NCBI GenBank assembly: GCA_011525915.1
Contig: WYBM01000052.1
Span: 18,069 to 82,068 of the forward strand
Length of the DNA stretch: 64,000 bases
Direction of reading: 5' to 3'
Source: Ardenticatenaceae bacterium
GTDB taxonomy: Bacteria > Chloroflexota > Anaerolineae > Promineifilales > Promineifilaceae
The notes below the pieces were generated by a model. It saw only the letters and a list, made by a program, of their open reading frames with translations. It did no database searches and was not told the origin of the DNA. Positions 52,209-58,755 of this stretch are shown one piece after another (within the stretch, counting starts at the first letter, position 1; every line of letters starts with the position of its first letter). Made by a program: the position numbers and the translations under genes.

Positions 52209-53516
52209 TCAGACCTTTTGCAAGAGAGCGGCTGCGGCCCGTCGCCCGATCTCTACTGCGTAATTGGTGCCCCGGTCCCAGGGATAGACCTGGCTCATGC
52301 TGGCAAAGTAAAGGCCAGGCAGCGGTGTGCGGATGTCTGGGATGGCCTGTGAATGGTTAAGTAGGGGCACGGGTTGGGCATACTTTTCACGAAAGAGCCA
52401 ACTCTGGCGAATCCACTCCGGGCGAAAGGCCGGGTTGATTTTAGGTAGGGCCGCGGTAAAGGCAGCTTGTAATTCTTCTTTGCTCATGGTCATGTAGGGA
52501 TGGTCTGGGGTGACGTAATCACCGCAGTACAGAATATGGTCGCCGCCATAATGTTGGCGATTAATATAATTGGTATGTTCTACCAAGGCCAGGAATGGGT
52601 ATTCGCTCTGGGTTTTGTGTGGCGTGTGGGCGGGGATGTTGAGCCAATAAGTGAGGTCATCAGGCATAAACGGCCGTGTCAGCGCCAATGTTAATACCAC
52701 TGCCCCCATGCTCTGCAAATTCAACAACTGCCCCAGATAGGCAGCGGGCAAGGTGGGGGCCAGTTGGCTGAGCAGGCCGGGGGATGTGGTGGCCAGGCAG
52801 GCATCAAAGGTATAGGCTTCCCCTAGGACTTGCAGTTTTACTTGGCCGGCGGCTGGCTGAATGTTTTGTACCGGCGCCTTTAGCCGCAGGCAGCCGCCTT
52901 TTTGCTGCACTACGGCCGTCAACCGATCTACAAATGCCTGGAAGCCGCCTTCAAAGTACCCCAGCCGTGGGCTGCGCACATGCACACGGGCCCACATCCA
53001 GGCCATGTTCACTTCCTGGTAATGGGGACCAAACTTGCCAATGAGCAGAGGACGCCACACCGTCTCATAAATTTTGTCGCCGTACCAGCGGCGCAGCCAG
53101 GCATCGGCCGTAACCTGTTCCAGTTTGCGCCAGGGCGTGGTAAAGCGCAAGTAGGCGCTGACCATGCCAAAACGTAGGGTGTCTAGCAGATTGAAGCCAG
53201 AGAAGGTAAACCAGCGCAAGGGGGAGTCAAAAGGTTCAATACGGCCGTTGATGATGACGGATGTCGTGGGCCGCGGGAAAAAGAGCTTGTCGCTAAAACC
53301 AATCTCGTCCACCAGTTTGATAATTGCTTTATCGGACTTAAACAGGTGGTGGTAAAATTTTTCCAGCGGCCACTGCCAACGCTCATCCTGAAAGCCACCA
53401 GCCAGCCCACCAGGCCGATCGCTGGCTTCAAAAAGCGTTACCTCATGGCCCGCATTTAACACGTCGTAAGCAGCGGCAAGCCCGGCAATACCGGCGCCGA
53501 TGATGGCCACTTTCAA
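52209..53516 (-). CDS. FAD-dependent oxidoreductase (amine oxidase / mutase-like)
   Basis: The protein begins KVAIIGAGIAGLAAAYDVLNAGHEVTLFEAS with a full dinucleotide-binding motif and a GGLAGGF second motif, and ends with the FAD-binding stretch PGLYFASMSQVYPWDRGTNYAVEIGRR. It belongs to the NAD(P)/FAD amine-oxidase-like group that includes protoporphyrinogen oxidase-like and UDP-galactopyranose mutase-like enzymes. The context with UDP-glucose dehydrogenase suggests a role on sugars or lipid-linked sugars, but this is open. The start is TTG at 53516, overlapping the upstream stop as TTGA, with GGGAGG 7 bases before it, so translation is coupled. Confidence 0.8.
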   Translation of the reverse strand: MKVAIIGAGIAGLAAAYDVLNAGHEVTLFEASDRPGGLAGGFQDERWQWPLEKFYHHLFKSDKAIIKLVDEIGFSDKLFFPRPTTSVIINGRIEPFDSPLRWFTFSGFNLLDTLRFGMVSAYLRFTTPWRKLEQVTADAWLRRWYGDKIYETVWRPLLIGKFGPHYQEVNMAWMWARVHVRSPRLGYFEGGFQAFVDRLTAVVQQKGGCLRLKAPVQNIQPAAGQVKLQVLGEAYTFDACLATTSPGLLSQLAPTLPAAYLGQLLNLQSMGAVVLTLALTRPFMPDDLTYWLNIPAHTPHKTQSEYPFLALVEHTNYINRQHYGGDHILYCGDYVTPDHPYMTMSKEELQAAFTAALPKINPAFRPEWIRQSWLFREKYAQPVPLLNHSQAIPDIRTPLPGLYFASMSQVYPWDRGTNYAVEIGRRAAAALLQKV

Positions 53517-54547
53517 GACACCGCCTCCCGCTCTGATGCTTTCATGGCCGCGCCAAAATCTGACCACGTCAGGCCAAAGGTGAGCATGTAGTATAGGCCC
53601 AACAACGTCACTGGCAGCCAGAGGGCGGCGTGCAGCACCAGGGTATAGGCGGTAGCGATGTTTTTCTCAATGCCATACAGTGTCAATACGGTAATGCCGG
53701 GCGTGTCAAAGGTGCCCACGTAACCGGGCGCCGACGGTAAGGTGGTGGCCAGGTTCACAATGCCGTTCATGAGCATAAGGGCAAAAAAGCTCACTTCAAA
53801 GCTGAAAGCATGCATGACAAACCAATATTTTACCGTTTCTAACAGCCAGATCACTACGGATGTCAGGAAGATCATGAGCACGTTTCGGAAACTGCGCAGA
53901 GATTCCAGACCAGTGAGAAAGCGGGCCAGAAAACCGAGCAGGGGGGTGCTTATTCTTTCCGGCATCAGGCGCTTCCCCACCCATGCGGCCAGCGCAAAAA
54001 AACGCTCCGGCATGGCCGCCAGGGCAAAAAAGATGACAAGTGCGGTAAAAAATAGCACACTGGCCACAATGACCATCCGGCGAATATCGCCATTGTCCCC
54101 GGGAATGGGGGTAAAGGGTAAGGCAACAAAAACAAACAGCAGCATCACCAGGCCATCGAAGACACGCTCTACGATGACGGTGGCGATGCTGGCGCTGAAG
54201 GTGATACCTTCTTGCTGCCGCAATACGTAGGAACGCAGCAGTTCCCCTGCCCGAAAAGGGTAAACGTTGTTGCCCATATAGCCAATAACAACCACCGGGA
54301 ACAGGCGGCGGACCGGTACATGTTTCAACGGCCGTAACATATAGTCCCAGCGCCATGTTCGCGCCCACACCGCACAAAAGTAGATGGCCACACTGGGGAT
54401 CAGCCATAGATAGTTGGCCGATCGCATGGTTGCCCACACTTCTCCCAACTTTAAGCCACGCAGCGCCAACCCTAAGAAGAATACACTAATACCTATGCCG
54501 AGCCACAGCCGCCATTGCTTTAATATCCACCGTAACAAACTTTTCAA
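53513..54547 (-). CDS. Flippase-like membrane protein (LPG synthase transmembrane family)
   Basis: This 344-residue protein has about eight hydrophobic helices of the UPF0104/lysylphosphatidylglycerol-synthase transmembrane type. Blocks are AVWARTWRWDYMLRPL, YMGNNVYPFRAGELLRSYVL and ATVIVERVFDGLVMLL, with the late GYVGTFDTPG. Relatives are associated with lipid-linked sugars or hopanoid and membrane lipid transport, and often sit beside glycosyltransferase and epimerase genes. The start is TTG at 54547 with AAAGGTG seven bases before it. It ends in the four-base overlap with the FAD oxidoreductase. Confidence 0.85.
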   Translation of the reverse strand: MKSLLRWILKQWRLWLGIGISVFFLGLALRGLKLGEVWATMRSANYLWLIPSVAIYFCAVWARTWRWDYMLRPLKHVPVRRLFPVVVIGYMGNNVYPFRAGELLRSYVLRQQEGITFSASIATVIVERVFDGLVMLLFVFVALPFTPIPGDNGDIRRMVIVASVLFFTALVIFFALAAMPERFFALAAWVGKRLMPERISTPLLGFLARFLTGLESLRSFRNVLMIFLTSVVIWLLETVKYWFVMHAFSFEVSFFALMLMNGIVNLATTLPSAPGYVGTFDTPGITVLTLYGIEKNIATAYTLVLHAALWLPVTLLGLYYMLTFGLTWSDFGAAMKASEREAVS

Positions 54548-54607
54548 ATCATGACACCTTTCTACCTGGCAATACTCATCACACTGTTAAATAAAAAAAC
54601 CTACTAT

Positions 54608-54665
54608 GGTAGGGGTGCCCCTTGTGGTCGTCCTGAACGGGGCAGGCACAAGGCCTGCCCCTACC
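54608..54665. repeat. Intergenic nested palindromic repeat
   Basis: Outer arms GGTAGGGG and CCCCTACC enclose an inner hairpin GGGGCAGGC/GCCTGCCCC. The element lies between divergent transcripts in otherwise empty sequence. Similar GC-rich palindromes recur between genes in Chloroflexota genomes, from memory. No coding potential is seen. Confidence 0.6.
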
Positions 54666-54787
54666 AAAGGTTATAAAATTTCTTGAGTTACACCGTACCC
54701 ATTCGCAGGTGACTCCTTACGGTGACATATACACTACCTTTAGAGCCAAAGCGCAATTGTACCAATTATTAACCATTCAGGAACGGG

Positions 54788-54793
54788 TATAAT
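54788..54793 (+). promoter_or_regulatory. -10 box TATAAT directly before queG (leaderless)
   Basis: A perfect TATAAT ends six bases before the ATG at 54800. Transcription would start at the start codon itself, and no ribosome site is present. No good -35 box lies at the usual distance. Confidence 0.6.
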
Positions 54794-54799
54794 TGACCT

Positions 54800-55951
54800 A
54801 TGTGTATAGAAGCTGCGGCCGTGGCCGCTAAAGCACGAGCCCTGGGCTTTAATATGGTGGGCTTCATTCCCGCCCACCCAGCGCGGCGGCTGGATGCCTA
54901 TCTGCGCTGGGTGAGTCAGGCCATGCATGGTGAGATGGCTTACATGGCCCGCCCTGACCGGGTGGCCCGCCGCCAGGATTTGCACACCATTTTGCCCGGC
55001 GTAAAAACCGTCATTTGTGTGGGGTTGGATTACTTTACACAGCATGTACCGGCCGCCCTGGCCCATGACCCGGCCCGGGGGCGGATCGCCAATTATGCCT
55101 GGGGGGTGGATTACCACGAGGTTATGACGCCTCGCCTACAAGAATTGGCCCATTGGCTGGCAGCCCAGGATACGGCCGTGTTCAGCCGTGTTTACGTGGA
55201 TACCGGCGCTATTTTGGAACGTGACCACGCCGAAACAGCCGGCCTGGGGTTCACCGGCAAAAACAGTATGCTTATTCACCCCCAAAAGGGCTCATTTTTT
55301 TTCCTGGGGGAAATTTTAACAACCCTGGAGATTAGGGATCAGGCAGCAGAGATTTACCTTCAAGCTTCCACCCCTAGCTCACACCCTCCCATCTCTTGTG
55401 GTTCCTGCCGCCGCTGCCTGGATGCCTGCCCTACCCATGCTTTTCCGCAACCCTATGTGCTGGATGCGCGGCGCTGCATCTCTTACCTGACCATTGAGTT
55501 GAAGGGATGGCTGCCACCAGCGCTGCGACCGCTCATGGGCAATTGGGTTTTTGGCTGCGATATTTGCCAGGAAGTGTGCCCATTTAACCGCTTTGCCGGC
55601 CAAACGAGCGAACCGGCTTTTTATCCCCTGGCCGATAGGATGGCCCCTCCTCTGCTGGACCTGCTCTCGTTGGACGAACCGGGCTTTCAGCACCGTTTTG
55701 CCCACAGCCCCATTTACCGCATTAAGCGGGCGCGCTTTTTACGGAATGTGTGTGTGGCCGCCGGTAATTGGGGCAGTGTCACGGCCGTTTCCCCTCTCGT
55801 GACCCTGTTGGCTGACCCTGAACCGCTCATTCGCGGCCACGCCGCCTGGGCACTGCACCAGATTGGCACGCCGCAGAGCCTGGCCGCCCTGGCCGCGGCC
55901 CTGGAAACCGAGGCAGATGAGACCGTCCGCCGTGAGCTGGCCGCTACTTGA
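54800..55951 (+). CDS. queG: Epoxyqueuosine reductase
   Basis: This cobalamin and iron-sulfur enzyme converts epoxyqueuosine to queuosine in tRNA. Two 4Fe-4S sets are visible: Cys200, 203, 206 and 210 in CGSCRRCLDACP, and Cys226, 253, 256 and 260 (CDICQEVCPF). The VDTGAILERDHAE segment with Asp134 and the FTGKNSMLIHP cobalamin region match QueG. A C-terminal HEAT-like extension (about 320-383) is present as in full-length forms. The -10 box six bases before the start predicts a leaderless message. Other queuosine genes are not in the window. Confidence 0.93.
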   Translation: MCIEAAAVAAKARALGFNMVGFIPAHPARRLDAYLRWVSQAMHGEMAYMARPDRVARRQDLHTILPGVKTVICVGLDYFTQHVPAALAHDPARGRIANYAWGVDYHEVMTPRLQELAHWLAAQDTAVFSRVYVDTGAILERDHAETAGLGFTGKNSMLIHPQKGSFFFLGEILTTLEIRDQAAEIYLQASTPSSHPPISCGSCRRCLDACPTHAFPQPYVLDARRCISYLTIELKGWLPPALRPLMGNWVFGCDICQEVCPFNRFAGQTSEPAFYPLADRMAPPLLDLLSLDEPGFQHRFAHSPIYRIKRARFLRNVCVAAGNWGSVTAVSPLVTLLADPEPLIRGHAAWALHQIGTPQSLAALAAALETEADETVRRELAAT

Positions 55952-55979
55952 TTTCGTGGGGCGGTGACGGCCGCTTAGA

Positions 55980-57197
55980 TTACCTGGTGACCGCCGGCAA
56001 GAAAATCCGGTAGCCAGGCACAAAGGTGTAAACGGCGCCAATCGGGTGGAACGCCTCCCCAGCATGGGCATAACGCGCACCGCCTAGGATGATGTCTGCA
56101 TTTTTGCTTATGGCCACGGAGTAACCCAAATTTTCGTCACGTTCCTCTGGTGTCACCAGCGTTTGCTGGCGTGTCCAGGTGCTGCCGCTGCGCTCGTAAT
56201 AGTGAATGCCGCCACCACCATTCAGCCAGGCACCGATCACGGCCGTTTCCCCCGCCCCGTCTATAGATACCGAGGCCCCAAAGTGGCCGTAGATAAACGC
56301 CGTTGGCCGGGGCAGGATGGCGGCTTCTGCCCAGGTATTGCCTGACGGCGTAAACACATAGGCTTCGCCGTCCCCTATCTGGGGTGCGCCGATCAATAGA
56401 TAGGCTTCGTTGTCAGAAATGTCCATGCTGTGGCCAAAATCATCAAATTCTTCCCCATCTGAAGGCTCCAGACGCTCATCATAGACCCAGGTGGCCACCG
56501 GTTTGGTGTAGACATGTACGGCACCATAGGTAATGATGGGGCCCGAAGGGGCATAGTGCCCAGCCGCAAAGAGCAGATTATTATCGTTATTCACCAGCAG
56601 CTGCCGGCCCATGCCGGCCTGGCCGCCGGTTGGCCCTACCAGCGTTTGGGTTTGAGAATAATTGGGACCAACGCGAGTTAAGGCGTATACGCCTCCCGGT
56701 GTGTTGGCGCCGACGCTCAGGCCCGGCGCACCCACAAAGATGGCGCTGCCATCAGGGGCCACAGCTACCGCCTGGCCCCGATGGTTATAAAACGACTCAT
56801 TAGGGTCAGAAATGGCCAGTTTCATACCAGTGTTCCAGGTTGCTCCGTTATGACTAAAGAAGTAAGCGGCGCCTATGCCGGTGTTGCCGCCTTCATCATA
56901 ATCTGGGGCACCCACAACGATGGTGTAGTCTGGACCGTTGGCAATGGCCACGGCCGTGCCAAAATGGTCTTCTGCGGCACCGTCAGGCGCAGTCAAAATT
57001 TGGACCTGCGTCCATGCATCATTGGCTTGCCGCTGGAACACGTAGACCTGCCCCTGGTCATTGTTGCTGTTGACGTTCTGGCGGGGGGCGCCCACCACCA
57101 TTACTTGCCCATCGCGGCTGAGCGCCAAAGAAGTGGCAAATTCGGCATAATCTTCAGGATCAGGGGGAACAATCTTTCCCTCAAATGATCTGACCAT
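55980..57197 (-). CDS. FG-GAP/integrin alpha-like beta-propeller protein
   Basis: The protein consists of about six repeats of roughly 55 residues, each with the pattern VGAPxxxxG ... GAAYxF followed by W/Q-rich strands (for example DYTIVVGAPDYDEGG and AYLLIGAPQIGDG). This is typical of FG-GAP propellers on cell surfaces. It ends in YRIFLPAVTR, a Leu-Pro terminal motif shared with other secreted proteins here. No signal peptide is visible at the first ATG, so either the start lies elsewhere, an upstream signal region has been lost, or the protein is intracellular. Calcium binding is possible in the loops. Confidence 0.7.
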   Translation of the reverse strand: MVRSFEGKIVPPDPEDYAEFATSLALSRDGQVMVVGAPRQNVNSNNDQGQVYVFQRQANDAWTQVQILTAPDGAAEDHFGTAVAIANGPDYTIVVGAPDYDEGGNTGIGAAYFFSHNGATWNTGMKLAISDPNESFYNHRGQAVAVAPDGSAIFVGAPGLSVGANTPGGVYALTRVGPNYSQTQTLVGPTGGQAGMGRQLLVNNDNNLLFAAGHYAPSGPIITYGAVHVYTKPVATWVYDERLEPSDGEEFDDFGHSMDISDNEAYLLIGAPQIGDGEAYVFTPSGNTWAEAAILPRPTAFIYGHFGASVSIDGAGETAVIGAWLNGGGGIHYYERSGSTWTRQQTLVTPEERDENLGYSVAISKNADIILGGARYAHAGEAFHPIGAVYTFVPGYRIFLPAVTR

Positions 57198-57370
57198 CCT
57201 GGTACAGAGGCTGCCCTCATCGGCGTTTACGCAAGATTCGGGTGGAGAAAAAAGCCGCCATTTGTTACAGTGAGGCTGTCCGGAAGTTTGCTTAAACGTA
57301 AACGGACGACATGGTTCTTTAGAGACATAAACGTATGCCTTTACCCCTCACACCTAAGGAGGATTTAGCA

Positions 57371-58210
57371 ATGTTTGCGGAAGCATCAGCTGATTACGCC
57401 TGTATTGAACAGGCCATCCATTACCTGGAAAAGCATTATCAGACCCAGCCAACGCTGGCGGAAATTGCGGCCCATGTGGGCCTCAGCGACTATCATTTCC
57501 AACGGTTGTTTACCCGTTGGGCGGGCATCAGCCCTAAACGTTTTGTGCAATACCTGACCATGCAGCATGCCAAACAAGTTTTGGCTGCTTCGCAAAGTGT
57601 GTTAGAAGCCGCCTATGCTTCGGGCCTTTCCAGCCCTGGCCGCTTGCATGACTTGTTTGTAACCCATGAAGCGATTACCCCTGGTGAATACAAAAGCCGG
57701 GGTGACGGCCTGACCATTTGTTACGGCATTCATCCTACACCGTTTGGGCAGACACTGCTGGCGGTGACAGAGCGAGGGATTTGTGGCCTGTCTTTTGTCC
57801 CTGGCGGGAGTGAGAAACAGGCCGTGGCCGAACTGGCCAGAGCCTGGCCACAGGCAGCGTTGGTAGCCGATAACGCAGGCACAGAGCCAACCCTGGCGCG
57901 CATATTTTCTCCCTCAGAGCAAAACAGACCGCTGCCCCTTTATCTGAAGGGTACAAACTTCCAGATTCAGGTATGGACGGCTTTGTTGCGGGTGCCATCG
58001 GGGGCGCTGGTCTCTTACGGCACGTTGGCGAAGATGGCCGGGCAGTCTAAGGCGGCGCGGGCAGTGGGCACGGCCGTCGGCCATAATCCTATTGCTTACC
58101 TCATTCCCTGCCACCGTGTCATCCGGCAGGCCGGCGAGTTTGGTGATTACCATTGGGGCAGCGCCCGCAAAAAGGCGATCATCGGCTGGGAAGCGGCCCG
58201 GTTTTCATAA
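57371..58210 (+). CDS. Ada-like AraC/methylated-DNA-cysteine methyltransferase
   Basis: The protein fuses an AraC-type DNA-binding domain (about 10-105, with LAEIAAHVGLSDYHFQRLF) to an O6-alkylguanine-DNA alkyltransferase (about 190-279). The methyl-acceptor cysteine is in YLIPCHRVIR, preceded by VPSGALVSYGTLAKMAG and AVGTAVGHNPIA. The phosphotriester-repair N-terminal domain of E. coli Ada is missing, so the protein can repair O6-alkylguanine and may activate genes. A perfect AAGGAGGA lies 8 bases before this ATG, which is preferred over one 12 codons upstream. Confidence 0.92.
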   Translation: MFAEASADYACIEQAIHYLEKHYQTQPTLAEIAAHVGLSDYHFQRLFTRWAGISPKRFVQYLTMQHAKQVLAASQSVLEAAYASGLSSPGRLHDLFVTHEAITPGEYKSRGDGLTICYGIHPTPFGQTLLAVTERGICGLSFVPGGSEKQAVAELARAWPQAALVADNAGTEPTLARIFSPSEQNRPLPLYLKGTNFQIQVWTALLRVPSGALVSYGTLAKMAGQSKAARAVGTAVGHNPIAYLIPCHRVIRQAGEFGDYHWGSARKKAIIGWEAARFS

Positions 58211-58218
58211 GCCGCCGG

Positions 58219-58689
58219 TTACACCGTGTCTATCTGCAATTCGGTGGTAATGTCAATGCTGGTGTGAATGCTGCGGTAGACGGGGCAGTAGTCAGCATGG
58301 AAGCCATGAACACGCACGGCCGTAGCTTCCTTGCCGGCTGCCAGCTTTAAGTGGTAGGTCACGTGAATCCGCTTGATCACCAATACGTTTTTCTCTTTTT
58401 CCACTTCGCCGCGAGCAGAGGCGGTCAGGTAGCCTTCACCGGCCGGTATCTGGCGCGCTTCCAGCGCGCCGCCAAATGTACCGGTCAGTCAGCCAGCCGC
58501 CGCGGCAATGACATAGTCCAGCGTGGTAGCGTGAGGGTCGTGAATAGCGGTGTCTATGCCATAATGTTCGGCTACTTCGGAATGCACCCCAAACCAGATG
58601 GGCTCACTTTCTACGGGCAGGTAGGCACGGCGACGCGGTCCCGTTACTCGCTCAATACGCACGTGAGATGTGTATACAACGTCGTTCAT
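58219..58689 (-). CDS. OsmC-family peroxidase-like selenoprotein with in-frame TGA (Sec67)
   Basis: Reading through the TGA at 58491-58489 gives one 156-residue OsmC-family protein. The first part, MNDVVYTSHVRIERVTG to TTLDYVIAAAAG, is followed directly by LTGTFGGALEARQIPAGE and a C-terminal half with FHADYCPVYRSI. The TGA is exactly at the peroxidatic cysteine that precedes LTGTF in OsmC proteins. Cys135, in the DYCPV motif, is the usual second cysteine. OsmC enzymes reduce peroxides with thiols, and Sec would replace the attacking Cys. A hairpin at 58443-58484 fits a bacterial SECIS. AGGAG precedes the ATG. A disrupted gene is the alternative, but no other damage is visible. The acyl-CoA ligase gene is upstream. 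Confidence 0.85.
58443..58484 (-). promoter_or_regulatory. Predicted bacterial SECIS hairpin for Sec insertion
   Basis: On the minus strand, just after the TGA, CCGGTA (58484-58479) pairs with TACCGG (58448-58443). An inner stem GGCGCGCT (58470-58463) pairs with AGCGCGCC (58459-58452) around the apical loop GGA. The first apical G follows the TGA by 26 bases, within the range I recall for bacterial SECIS elements, which also need a G at the loop start. The element lies wholly within coding sequence, as expected in bacteria. Confidence 0.75.
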
Positions 58690-58704
58690 ACTATTCTCCT
58701 GATA

Positions 58705-58746
58705 GGACGTTTGTAAACGGTGCAGTACGGCCGTTTACAAACGTCC
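58705..58746. repeat. Perfect 16-bp hairpin in the leader of the selenoprotein gene
   Basis: GGACGTTTGTAAACGG (58705-58720) pairs perfectly with CCGTTTACAAACGTCC (58731-58746) around a ten-base loop that contains part of an ACGGCCGT. It lies between the acyl-CoA ligase stop at 58756 and the start at 58689. It could terminate the ligase transcript, form a regulatory leader, or be bound as DNA by a dimeric regulator. Confidence 0.7.
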
Positions 58747-58755
58747 GATTGTTGT

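Noticed and set aside
54601..54670. Intergenic palindrome as an insertion-sequence end
   Set aside because: No transposase frame or target duplication is adjacent; it is kept only as a repeat.
58219..58689. OsmC gene as a simple pseudogene, or a genome-wide TGA reassignment
   Set aside because: Only one stop is present and it falls at the catalytic Cys codon with a SECIS-like hairpin after it. TGA serves as the stop of several intact genes here, so TGA is not reassigned throughout.
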